A DNA stretch of 64,000 bases, taken from DATJFQ01 sp035495555 (GTDB taxonomy: Bacteria; Acidobacteriota; Vicinamibacteria; Vicinamibacterales; 2-12-FULL-66-21). The position numbers and the translations under genes were made by a program. This document shows, piece by piece, positions 9,460 through 17,544 of the stretch (its first letter is position 1; every line of letters begins with the position of its first letter). The notes beneath the pieces are model-generated. The model worked only from the letters and a program-made list of their open reading frames with translations, was not told the DNA's origin and ran no database searches. The stretch spans positions 1 through 64,000 of the forward strand of contig DATJFQ010000096.1 of NCBI GenBank assembly GCA_035495555.1, written 5' to 3'.

Positions 9460-11478
9460 ATGAAAGCGGCTCGGCAACGCTTGCTCGGTCTCGCCGGCTA
9501 CGTGATTGCGGCCCTCGGCCTGAGCTGGCCTCTGCCGCTTCATCTGGGTACGATGCTGCCGGGTCCGATCGGCGGCGACACCGGCGTCTACGTCTGGAAT
9601 CTGTGGCTGTTTCGCCATGAGATCCTCGTCCATCACCGCCTGCCGTACTTCACCACGGAGATCCTGTCGCTCACCGCGCCGGCCGACCTGAGCCTGCACA
9701 ACTACACCGTTTTCGACGATTTGCTGGCCTTCCCACTCCTGCCGCTCACCGGTCCGGTCGCCGCCTACAATCTGGTCTTCCTGATAGCGACCGTGCTGGC
9801 CGCCTCGGCGATGTTTTTCCTGGCGCTGCGCATCTGCCGGTCGGCGCCGGCCGCGTGGCTTGCCGGGCTGCTCTTCGCGTGGTCGCCCGCCCTCGTCGCG
9901 CGCGGCGAGGCGCACCTGAGCCTCGTCAACGCTGCTGCGCTGCCCGCGTTCGTGGTTGTCTTCGACCGGTGGTGGCGCAGTGGCCGCGCCGCGGATGCGT
10001 GTCTGGCAGGCCTTGTAGTGGCATGGGCGGTCATGTCCGACCCCTATTACGGGGTCTACTGCGTGATCCTGGCCGTGGCGCTGCTGGCTGCGCGGTGTCT
10101 GCAGGTCTCGCGTCGCCCTCCGCGTCCCGAGCGGCGGTGGAGCACAGCCGTGCTGGCGGTGGCAATCCTGGCGGTCTCGTCGCTCATCGTCGCCATCCTC
10201 GTGACGGGTGGGTTCGAATTCCGGTTCCTCGGAGTCCGAGTGCAGGCGTTCACGCTCTACACGCCGGTACTCGTGCTGACCGTGCTGTGCACTGGTATGG
10301 CCGCGCTGATTCTGCGCCCGCGGGTGCACGTCGTACGAGCGCTCGACGTGCACCGAGTGTCCGTCGCATTCGCGTCGGCCGCGATCGGCTGCGCCTTGCC
10401 GCTGTTGCCCTTCTTCATCGCGCTCGGTGCGCGCATGTCGGACGGCGGGCGATTCCATGCGCCGATTCTCTGGCGGAGCAGTCCCCGAGGCGTCGATCTT
10501 CTGTCGCTGGTCTCGCCAAACCCGAACAGTGCGCTGTTTCGCGGCTGGCTGAGGCCGTGGTTCGAACGGCAGCCGGGCGGCTTCTCCGAGAACGTGGCAT
10601 CGCTGACGCTCGTCGGCATCGTCAGTATTGCCTTCGTGATGTGGCGATATCGCTTCCGGCCATCGCGGAGCTGGCTGTCGCTGACGGTGTTGTTCGCGCT
10701 GCTCGCGCTCGGTCCCTTCGTTTACGTCGCCGGCGTCAATACCTTCATCCCGGGGCCGTGGGCCTTTCTCCGCTACGTGCCGTTGGCCGCCTCTGCCCGC
10801 ATGCCCGCACGGTTCGCTGCACCAATGATGATGGCGCTCGCGATCGTCTTCGCCGAGAGCGTCGCCTGCATCGCCCGCCGGCACGCGACACGGCAGATCA
10901 TCATCTTCAGCGCGATTGGCGCGGCGCTCGTCGTCGAACTGGCGCCCGTCCCGCGGCCCCTCTACGACGCGCGCGTCCCGAGCATCTACAAGATCATCGC
11001 CGAAGACCCGCGTCCTATTCGGATCATGGAACTGCCGCTCGGGTTCCGCGACGGCGAATTCTCCTACGGTAATTTCACCGCTGCGTCGCAGTTCTTCCAG
11101 ACGTATCACGAGAAGCGGCTGATCGGCGGCTACCTCTCGCGGATCAGCCGTCGGGAACTCGAACGGCAGTTCCGGTTTCCGGTCGTCCGGACGATTACCT
11201 CGCTCAGCGAAGGCGGAAGTCCGACGGCGCGGCAGCGTGAAATTCTGCTCGCCGCCGGCCGCCGCTTCGCGGCCAGGGCCCGCCTTGGCTACGTCGTCAT
11301 CGATCGGCATCGCGCGCCCGCGCCGTTGTGCGATCTGGCGATCGAAGCCTTTGGACTAGTGAAGATTGCTGAAGACGGTCCCTACGAGCTGTACCGAGTG
11401 CCCCTCGGTCAACTCGCGCTCGGCGCCGAGGACCCGCTGCTGCAGATGCCCGCGATCGAACCTATCGACAGAAATTAA
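9460..11478 (+). CDS. Large polytopic membrane protein, GT-C-like
   Basis: About 672 residues with an N-terminal helix, an extracytoplasmic loop carrying GGDTGVYVWNLW, and roughly ten to twelve further hydrophobic segments. A soluble C-terminal part (about 520-672) follows. The layout, with an early Asp-containing loop, resembles GT-C-fold glycosyltransferases or related lipid-linked-sugar enzymes, but no family is recognised with certainty. An ATG at 9442 is in frame but lies upstream of and overlaps the likely -10 box, so 9460 (MKAARQRLLGL) is preferred. The stop is followed at once by a C-rich repeat array. Confidence 0.75.
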   Translation: MKAARQRLLGLAGYVIAALGLSWPLPLHLGTMLPGPIGGDTGVYVWNLWLFRHEILVHHRLPYFTTEILSLTAPADLSLHNYTVFDDLLAFPLLPLTGPVAAYNLVFLIATVLAASAMFFLALRICRSAPAAWLAGLLFAWSPALVARGEAHLSLVNAAALPAFVVVFDRWWRSGRAADACLAGLVVAWAVMSDPYYGVYCVILAVALLAARCLQVSRRPPRPERRWSTAVLAVAILAVSSLIVAILVTGGFEFRFLGVRVQAFTLYTPVLVLTVLCTGMAALILRPRVHVVRALDVHRVSVAFASAAIGCALPLLPFFIALGARMSDGGRFHAPILWRSSPRGVDLLSLVSPNPNSALFRGWLRPWFERQPGGFSENVASLTLVGIVSIAFVMWRYRFRPSRSWLSLTVLFALLALGPFVYVAGVNTFIPGPWAFLRYVPLAASARMPARFAAPMMMALAIVFAESVACIARRHATRQIIIFSAIGAALVVELAPVPRPLYDARVPSIYKIIAEDPRPIRIMELPLGFRDGEFSYGNFTAASQFFQTYHEKRLIGGYLSRISRRELERQFRFPVVRTITSLSEGGSPTARQREILLAAGRRFAARARLGYVVIDRHRAPAPLCDLAIEAFGLVKIAEDGPYELYRVPLGQLALGAEDPLLQMPAIEPIDRN

Positions 11479-11482
11479 TTCC

Positions 11483-11580
11483 CCACCTCCCGCCTCGCAC
11501 CTGGCGCCTTCCCGCCTCGCGCGTCGCGCCTCGCGCCTCGCACCTCCCGCCTCCCGCCTCGCGCTTCCCGCCTCGCGCCT
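11483..11580 (+). repeat. CCCGCCTCGCGCCT array
   Basis: About 98 bases made of the words CGCCTCGCGCC and CCTCCCGCC. It is G-rich on the minus strand and fills the gap between two convergent genes; the last bases form part of the DUF1275 stop codon. Arrays of the same words occur at 33431-33500 and 37108-37146. Confidence 0.85.
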
Positions 11581-12250
11581 ACACTTCGCACGGTTGCGGG
11601 CGGCGCCAGAGCACCACTGCGCATGCCGAGACGGCAATCGCCGGCGCGAGGAGCCCAGCGCTGCCGGCGCGCAGGAAGAGCGCACCGCCGCTCGCCACGC
11701 CAATCGTGAACGAGAGCACACGTCCGCCGTACACGAGCACGCCGTGCGATTCGTCGCGTGGCAGGCGACGCCGGCCGACGAGCCGCCGCGCAATCGTTCC
11801 GGCAAGATCGGTGAACGGTCCCGTGATGTGTGTGGTGTGCGCGCTCAGGACCGATCCGGCCAGCGCGATGTTCTGGATACCCATGGCACAGGCGAGCATC
11901 AGCAGCTCGGAGTCCGTGACGACAGACCGCCCCGGCTGGCGTCGGAGCAATCCGACGGCTCCCAGCAGGAGTGCCGCTTCCAGTAACAACGCGCCAGCGG
12001 CGCTGTGTTCCCGATGGCACTCGACGAGGAGCGCGCCCACCAGCGCACCGCCGGCAAACCCGCCGAGCACGAGCAGCCGCTCGAACGGATGGCTGCCCTT
12101 GCCGGTGATCAGCGCCAGGACGACGGCGGTCGTGTTCCCCGTCACATGTGAGGTGAACACGCCGTCGAGCAGCAGAAAACCGAGCGCGTCGACCGCCCCC
12201 GCCGCCCACGCCAGAGCGCCGACGAAGACCGCGCGCTCGGCCCTTCGCAT
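11579..12250 (-). CDS. DUF1275 (YoaK-type) membrane protein
   Basis: 223-residue membrane protein with about six helices. Two family signatures are visible: SHVTGNTTAVV near residue 34 and THITGPFTDLAG near residue 145. The length matches the family. YoaK/DUF1275 proteins have no firmly established activity; a transport or permease-like role is often assumed. It is separated by 48 bp from the small membrane gene upstream on the same strand. Confidence 0.9.
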   Translation of the reverse strand: MRRAERAVFVGALAWAAGAVDALGFLLLDGVFTSHVTGNTTAVVLALITGKGSHPFERLLVLGGFAGGALVGALLVECHREHSAAGALLLEAALLLGAVGLLRRQPGRSVVTDSELLMLACAMGIQNIALAGSVLSAHTTHITGPFTDLAGTIARRLVGRRRLPRDESHGVLVYGGRVLSFTIGVASGGALFLRAGSAGLLAPAIAVSACAVVLWRRPQPCEV

Positions 12251-12298
12251 CAGATCACGCAGATGATTGGCGCGGCCAACCTTGTCAGCCGCCCACGT

Positions 12299-12637
12299 TT
12301 ACGCGTGCGTCGCCCGGACCGGCGACCGGCGGAACACCGCGTTGGCGAACCCCAGCACCAGCACGATGATGCCGACGATGATGTCGTTCGTGTGTGACGC
12401 CCTGGCCATGCCGTACGACACGCCGGGCGACAGCAGCGTCCACAGGCCCGCGATCGCCACGATCCAGCTCGCGACCGGATGCTCGGGAGACGATGCGGCC
12501 CAGGCGGCGAACGCCGCAATGATGATCCCGAGGATGATGTCCTGTGTCATCACCGCGCCCATTCCCGCCGCCAGCGTGAACCCGGCGACGATCAGCCAGA
12601 GCCCTGCGATAAAGTTGATCCAGCTTAACGGTCTCAT
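12299..12637 (-). CDS. SPW-repeat small membrane protein
   Basis: 112 residues with four helices arranged as two related halves: RPLSWINFIAGLWLIVAG, then later HPVASWIVAIAGLWTLLSP. Each half carries the W-x-x-x-x-AGLW pattern of SPW-repeat proteins. The ATG at 12637 is chosen because GGAGG lies a few bases upstream (minus-strand GGAGGCTTCTT then ATG); a longer frame to 12712 lacks such support. Function is unknown in the family. Confidence 0.8.
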   Translation of the reverse strand: MRPLSWINFIAGLWLIVAGFTLAAGMGAVMTQDIILGIIIAAFAAWAASSPEHPVASWIVAIAGLWTLLSPGVSYGMARASHTNDIIVGIIVLVLGFANAVFRRSPVRATHA

Positions 12638-12786
12638 AAGAAGCCTCCATGGAAACTGGTGCATCACGGTTGCCATGCAGACCCGCAGCGCGGCGGCGAT
12701 CCGGGCGCGCACGTGTCAGAGCGGGCCGGCGGGGCTGTAGCCTCACGCTTCACCGGGGCCGCGGACGTTTGTAAAGGGCCATTACA

Positions 12787-13473
12787 ATGAGGAATCCGCT
12801 CGCGCTCACGGCGTGCCTCGCGGCGGCCGCGGCGCTGTCCCTGCCGGCACCCCTCCTCTATCGGGATCCTGCCGGACGGTTCAGTTTCAGCTACCCGGAT
12901 ACGTTCGGCACCCCCTCGAAGGGCACAGACGACGGATTTCAGGATCGTGTCGCCGCCGTCCGGTTCGACCACTTTCCTGCCCGCCTCGGGCGCGAAGCGG
13001 TGCTCACCCGGGGGTTCCCGCTCGTCGATCTCCAGGCCGTCGGCGGCCTCTATGACGCCATCACGCTGCAGGTTCTTCCTGACCCGCTGCGTCGGCGGAC
13101 CATGTCAGCACTGCCCCCGCTTACGGCCGAGACGTTCTGCGCCGCCCTTGCAGCGCCGCAACATGTCGACGTGAGTCTTCCCGTCTTCGCGAGCCTGACG
13201 CCGCAACAGCGCGACGGCATCGTCGAGACGGACGCGATGAACAACGCCGGCATCCACGTCGAGCAGTGCCGGGTGACGGAGCAGATCGTGGTGTTCGACA
13301 AGACGCGCCGCGCGAGCTCAGCCGCGCCGCCACAGCACGTCTTTGGGGCGGTGCGGTTCCTGGTCGGCCCGTACTCGACATTCCAGCTTGTTGCGGGCGG
13401 CGACGCACCAGATGCCGCCCTCCTCGCAGCCATGTCGGACGTCGTCCGTTCGTTCACAACGGCGGGAAAATGA
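12787..13473 (+). CDS. Secreted protein of unknown function
   Basis: 228 residues with a clear signal peptide (MRNPLALTACLAAAAALSLPAP). The mature part begins LLYRDPAGRFSFSYPDTFG, a pattern seen in PsbP/Mog1-like or outer-surface fatty-acid-binding-like proteins, but family membership is not certain. Two cysteines (in TFCAAL and VEQCRV) could form a disulfide. The inverted pair TTGTAA (12769-12774) / TTACAA (12782-12787) overlaps the start and might be an operator. The PPC gene follows 33 bp downstream. Confidence 0.75.
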   Translation: MRNPLALTACLAAAAALSLPAPLLYRDPAGRFSFSYPDTFGTPSKGTDDGFQDRVAAVRFDHFPARLGREAVLTRGFPLVDLQAVGGLYDAITLQVLPDPLRRRTMSALPPLTAETFCAALAAPQHVDVSLPVFASLTPQQRDGIVETDAMNNAGIHVEQCRVTEQIVVFDKTRRASSAAPPQHVFGAVRFLVGPYSTFQLVAGGDAPDAALLAAMSDVVRSFTTAGK

Positions 13474-13506
13474 GGCCTGGCACGGCGCACGCTAGCGATC
13501 GCCTTC

Positions 13507-13947
13507 ATGAAAGCATCACTCCTTCACGAGGCGGACGGCCGCCGGACGTTCATGCTCGTGCTGTCGACCGGCGACGAAGCCGCGGCCTGCCTCTCGTCGT
13601 TTGCACGCGACCATCAATTGGGCGCCAGCCACTTCACCGCGATCGGCGCGTTCTCGTCGGCCGTGGTGGGATACTTCGATTGGGAGACGAAGGACTATCA
13701 GCAGATCCGGATGGACGAGCAGGTCGAGGTCCTCTCGCTCATCGGCGATGTCAGCCTGGACGAGGGAGAGGCAAAAGTCCACGCGCACGTCGTGCTCGGC
13801 AAATCGGACGGCACCGCGCACGGCGGTCACCTGCTCAGCGGGCACGTGCGGCCGACGCTCGAAGTCGTGTTGACCGAGTCGCCAGCTTATTTGCGGAGAA
13901 GATACGATCCCGAGTCGGGTCTGGCTCTCATTGACCCGACCAGATAA
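13507..13947 (+). CDS. PPC-domain (DUF296) protein
   Basis: 146-residue single-domain protein of the plant-and-prokaryote-conserved (PPC/DUF296) family. Signatures are HFTAIGAFSSAVVGYFDW (about 40-57), LIGDVSLDEGEAKVHAHVVL (about 79-98) and GGHLLSGHVRPTLEVVL (about 105-121). The ordered histidines (HAH, GGH, GH) match the metal site seen in bacterial PPC structures. In plants this domain sits with AT-hook DNA-binding motifs, but none is present here, so a DNA-binding role is not implied. Confidence 0.9.
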   Translation: MKASLLHEADGRRTFMLVLSTGDEAAACLSSFARDHQLGASHFTAIGAFSSAVVGYFDWETKDYQQIRMDEQVEVLSLIGDVSLDEGEAKVHAHVVLGKSDGTAHGGHLLSGHVRPTLEVVLTESPAYLRRRYDPESGLALIDPTR

Positions 13948-13960
13948 CGTCGCAACTTCA

Positions 13961-14021
13961 CAACTACCAACTACGCAACGAGCGTTGCTTGGAAATTGTT
14001 GCCTTGTGTCGTTGGTAGTTG
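13961..14021. repeat. Inverted repeat between convergent genes
   Basis: CAACTACCAAC (13961-13971) and GTTGGTAGTTG (14011-14021) are a perfect 11-bp inverted pair around a 39-base loop. It lies between the PPC gene stop and the convergent kinase stop. There is no run of T, so Rho-independent termination is not shown. The words match the array at 2964-3044. Confidence 0.6.
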
Positions 14022-14034
14022 CGGCGTTGTGCAG

Positions 14035-16656
14035 TTATTTTCTGAGAGCAGAGATCCAGTTGAGAATCACCGAAGGCGGCGTGTCCACCTGCGTGGCGCG
14101 CGGTGCCAGCACCAGGAACTTCTGGCCGTCCGGCGACGGGCGATACAGACCGCGCGCAACGGACGCAGAGAATCGCGTTTCCACGATCGGTGCGGGCGTG
14201 CCCGCGGTGAAGGTCGAACCGATCTGGACGGGAACGCCGACGATCTGACGACCGGATCGGTAAAACAACTCACGTCCATCAGCGCGCCAATACGGCTCCT
14301 GGCCGCCATTGGTCGACACCTGCCATTTATTGCGGGCCTCTGGGAATTCCTGCACGTAGATTTCCGCCCGGCCGGATTCGTTCGACTGATAGGCGATGTA
14401 CTTGCCGTCGGGCGAGAACGTCGCCCACAGTTCGGCGAACTGGGTCTTCACGAGGGGGATCAGCTTGTGGTCACCAGCCATCGTGAGCGCCGAGATGTTC
14501 CATCCACCGCCGTCCCTGCCCCGCCAGGTGACAAGCACGTATTTGCCGTCCGCTGACCAGTCCGATACGTACTTCTCGTTCTTGTCGACGAGGAGCGGCT
14601 CGGGATCCTTCGTTCCCGAGGCGTCCTTGATGAACAGATCGCCAGGGCCTTTTTCGCGTGACGTGTAGACGATCTGCCGGCCGTCGGGCGACCAGATCGC
14701 GTCGACGTTCGTCGACGGGCCGAAGGTGAAACGGGATGACACCCCGCGCGACAGATCCCGGATCCACAGGTCGTTCTTGCCGGCCTCGCCAGCCATGTCA
14801 TAGAGGAGCCGCGAGTGATCCGGCGAGAACCACGTGTCGTGGTAGTCACCGGAGGCGTCGAGCGCCAGTGTCTCTTTGCCGCTGCGATCCACCCATACCA
14901 GACGCGATCCAGTCAGTTCACCGCCGCGATAGACCAGCACGCCGGTACGCGAGACCGAAAACGATGCCAGGCCGACCGTATCAGTTCCCAAGTCTTCCCC
15001 GAGGGGAACGGGGTCGCCCTGGAGCGTGAGCGAATTCGGGTCGAACTTCTGCGCAACAAGGGTTCGATCTCGAACGAACAGCAGGTATCCCGGAGCCGCA
15101 TAACTCACGCGCGTGGTCGTCGTAAAGAGGGTCTTGCTCTTCGTCGAGCCGAGCTCGCCGACCTTCAGCGTCATCTCCGTCGATTCCGCAGGCGCGTCCG
15201 TATACAGAAAGTGCTTGCCGTCGGGAAGGAATTCCGGCCACCCGCTCCCGATTGTCCCGTTCGGCTTCGAGTCGTCGAGGACGATGGGTTTGCTGATGCC
15301 GCCACCGGCGGGCACTTCGCGCATCGGGTCGGCGACGGTTCCGTCGAACAGGATGATCCCTGCAGCCGCGCTCCAGGATCCGTCGCCGTTGCCGGAGACG
15401 TCACAAATGGTTTCCGGTGGACCGCCGCTGATGTCCACCTTTTTCAACTTGCCCCCGGCGATGAAGCCAAGGAACCGGCTGTCCGCCGACCAGAACGGCC
15501 GGTACACCCCTTCCGTGCCAGGGAGCGATCGTGGATCGAGCGCGTCCATGGATCGAATCCAGATCATGCGCTGGCCGCCGGTATCAGCGGCAAAAGCGAT
15601 GTTCCGGCCATCGGGAGAAATCATCGGCGGACTCGCGTTCTGCAGCGTGGGGGGCAGCACCAACTGGAATCGCACGAGCGGCGGCGGATCCGGCGCGCGG
15701 CGCACCCACGCGACGGCAAAGCCGATGGCGGTCAGCGCGGCGATCGCGGCCGCGCCCCACGCGAGCTTCTCGCGTGTACGCCGCCTGTTGCTCAGCATGA
15801 CCGGCAGGCCGGCCTGCGACCCGCCCTGCGACACCCATTTCAGCTCCGCCGCGACATCGCGGGCCGACTGCCAGCGATCTTCCGGGTCCTTCGCCAGACA
15901 GCGCGAAATGATGCGATCCAGCGCGGGCGGCGTGAGCGGCACGAGCTTCTCGAGCGGCTCAGGGTCTTTCGCGAGTACCGCCGCCATCACACTCGACGAC
16001 GACTGCCCGTCGAAGGCGCGATGGCCGGTGAGCAGCTCGTACATCACGCACCCGAAGGCGAAGATGTCGGTGCGCGCGTCGACGTCGCGGCCTTCGATCT
16101 GCTCGGGGGCCATGTATTGCGGGGTGCCGACGACAGTGTGTGCGCCGGTCAGCGCGGCGACGGTCGCCTGCTCCACCGCGCTCGAATTGCCCATCGCCGT
16201 CGCAGCGCCGCTCGACGCGAGCTTCGCGAGCCCGAAATCGAGGAGCTTCACTCCCTGCTTGGTGACGAGGATGTTCGACGGCTTCAGATCGCGATGGATC
16301 ACGCCCTTCTTGTGGGCGGCATACAGCGCCTCGCAGATCTGGATGCCATAGGCGATCGCCTGGTCGACGGGCATCGGCCCCGCGATCGGGGTGCCGTCGA
16401 TGAACTCCATCACGAGATAGCCGCTGCCATCATGCTGACCGACGTCGTGCAGCGTGCAGATGTTGGGGTGATTCAGCGCCGAGATCGCACGGGCTTCGCG
16501 TTCGAACCGCTCCGTGAACGGTCCCTTGAGGGTCTTGACGGCCACGTCGCGATCCAGGCGCACGTCGCGGGCCTTGTAGACCTCGCCCATGCCGCCGGCT
16601 CCGGCCGGGGCCACGATTTCATACGGTCCGAGCCGCGTGCCGGAGGACAGATTCAT
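14035..16656 (-). CDS. Ser/Thr protein kinase with PD40 beta-propeller
   Basis: 873-residue receptor-like kinase. The kinase domain spans about 10-275: glycine loop GAGGMGEVYKARD, catalytic loop VIHRDLKPSN, DFGLAK, and APE in YMAPEQ. One transmembrane helix (about 295-318, AWGAAAIAALTAIGFAVAW) follows. The rest (about 325-870) is a series of PD40/TolB-like propeller blades with the usual SPDGRxIAF words. All catalytic residues look present. The kinase would be cytoplasmic and the propeller extracytoplasmic. Likely ligands or substrates cannot be read from sequence. The gene has the same compact promoter layout as the kinase at 17545-20319. Confidence 0.93.
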   Translation of the reverse strand: MNLSSGTRLGPYEIVAPAGAGGMGEVYKARDVRLDRDVAVKTLKGPFTERFEREARAISALNHPNICTLHDVGQHDGSGYLVMEFIDGTPIAGPMPVDQAIAYGIQICEALYAAHKKGVIHRDLKPSNILVTKQGVKLLDFGLAKLASSGAATAMGNSSAVEQATVAALTGAHTVVGTPQYMAPEQIEGRDVDARTDIFAFGCVMYELLTGHRAFDGQSSSSVMAAVLAKDPEPLEKLVPLTPPALDRIISRCLAKDPEDRWQSARDVAAELKWVSQGGSQAGLPVMLSNRRRTREKLAWGAAAIAALTAIGFAVAWVRRAPDPPPLVRFQLVLPPTLQNASPPMISPDGRNIAFAADTGGQRMIWIRSMDALDPRSLPGTEGVYRPFWSADSRFLGFIAGGKLKKVDISGGPPETICDVSGNGDGSWSAAAGIILFDGTVADPMREVPAGGGISKPIVLDDSKPNGTIGSGWPEFLPDGKHFLYTDAPAESTEMTLKVGELGSTKSKTLFTTTTRVSYAAPGYLLFVRDRTLVAQKFDPNSLTLQGDPVPLGEDLGTDTVGLASFSVSRTGVLVYRGGELTGSRLVWVDRSGKETLALDASGDYHDTWFSPDHSRLLYDMAGEAGKNDLWIRDLSRGVSSRFTFGPSTNVDAIWSPDGRQIVYTSREKGPGDLFIKDASGTKDPEPLLVDKNEKYVSDWSADGKYVLVTWRGRDGGGWNISALTMAGDHKLIPLVKTQFAELWATFSPDGKYIAYQSNESGRAEIYVQEFPEARNKWQVSTNGGQEPYWRADGRELFYRSGRQIVGVPVQIGSTFTAGTPAPIVETRFSASVARGLYRPSPDGQKFLVLAPRATQVDTPPSVILNWISALRK

Positions 16657-16664
16657 TGGGCCGG

Positions 16665-16670
16665 ATTATA
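16665..16670 (-). promoter_or_regulatory. Putative -10 box (TATAAT), kinase gene
   Basis: Minus-strand GCGTATAATCC with 8 bases between the box and the ATG, predicting a leaderless or nearly leaderless mRNA. The eleven-base context is identical upstream of the second PD40 kinase gene. No -35 consensus is seen. Confidence 0.5.
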
Positions 16671-16710
16671 CGCTGATGAGGATCTTCCGGCGGGTTGGAC
16701 GTACGCTGGA

Positions 16711-16776
16711 GAGTCCGTGAGTTGAGGATCGGAGGGCTGACGTAAACCCGCCAGCCCGCCGGCAACTCACCGACTC
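16711..16776. repeat. 14-bp inverted repeat upstream of the kinase gene
   Basis: GAGTCCGTGAGTTG (16711-16724) pairs with CAACTCACCGACTC (16763-16776) with one mismatch, around a 38-base loop that holds a further GGGCTG/CAGCCC pair. It sits between the cupin gene 3' end and the kinase promoter; it could terminate cupin transcription, but no T-run follows. Confidence 0.55.
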
Positions 16777-16792
16777 ACCCCTTCGACACCTC

Positions 16793-17467
16793 TTATTTGA
16801 CCGCGACGATCACTATTTCCTGAGGCTTGGATCCCGTCACTTTCGATTCATGGGCGACGCCGCGGCCGATGAATGAAACGTCTCCGCGCTTCCAGGTGCT
16901 CTTCGCAGGTTTTCCGTCGATCGCGAGCGAGCTCTGGGTCGGACCAAGCGCGATCACCACCTGATCGAAATCGTGCGTCGTCCCTGCCGGCTCACTGAAT
17001 GACGGATCGAGAGTCACAAGCATCGCGGTGCCGCGCGGGCTATCGGCCAGCACTTTAATCTGCCTGTTGGTCATCGACGTGGGAATCGTCGCGGTGCCGG
17101 GCTGCGGCGCTTTGAACTCGACGAGGATCGCGTCCATCGTAGTCTTGCCGACGTTCGACGGCAGATGCGTGCCCGCGGGCGTGAACATCGCGCTGTCCTT
17201 CGGCAGCTCGCGCTCTTCGGTTTTGCCGTCGGGCGTCGCAAAGCTCATTTTGCCGGTCGACAGGACGACAACCATCGCGTCGGGATGTTCATGCATCGTG
17301 CTCTTGGCGCCGGGAGCGTAGGTGATTCGAAGGACGCGGACCGACGGGTTGTCGAGGATGACCTTGTAGTGGGCGGGATCCACCTTCGTCGGGTCCTGCG
17401 CCCGACAGAAGGTTGCGGTCCCGAGGGCCAGGGCGGCGACGGCGGCGACGGTGATGCCTGTCTTCAT
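16793..17467 (-). CDS. Secreted bicupin protein
   Basis: 224 residues with a signal peptide (MKTGITVAAVAALALGTATFCRA). Two cupin-like halves follow: first about 35-125 (RITYAPGAKSTMHEHPDAMV with a His-x-His metal-type motif; MFTPAGTHLPSNVGK), second about 135-222 (TTHDFDQVVIALGPTQ; WKRGDVSFIGRGVAHE). Only the first half carries an obvious metal ligand set. GAGGAG lies 7 bases before the ATG. The product is likely periplasmic; the substrate is unknown. It stands alone between the two PD40 kinase genes. Confidence 0.82.
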   Translation of the reverse strand: MKTGITVAAVAALALGTATFCRAQDPTKVDPAHYKVILDNPSVRVLRITYAPGAKSTMHEHPDAMVVVLSTGKMSFATPDGKTEERELPKDSAMFTPAGTHLPSNVGKTTMDAILVEFKAPQPGTATIPTSMTNRQIKVLADSPRGTAMLVTLDPSFSEPAGTTHDFDQVVIALGPTQSSLAIDGKPAKSTWKRGDVSFIGRGVAHESKVTGSKPQEIVIVAVK

Positions 17468-17544
17468 TGAACGCTCCTCGCGTTGATTCAGCTTCCTGTG
17501 TGAAGCGCGCCATTATGCCTTATTCCTGCGTTGCGTGCCGGACG

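Noticed and set aside
5692..11310. Very long minus-strand open frame (1872 codons) reaching from the NRAMP gene to 11310
   Set aside because: Everything above about 6993 is antisense to the histidine kinase and the membrane protein gene; the text is Arg/Gln/His-rich and low in hydrophobics, a GC-rich shadow frame. Only the NRAMP part is real.
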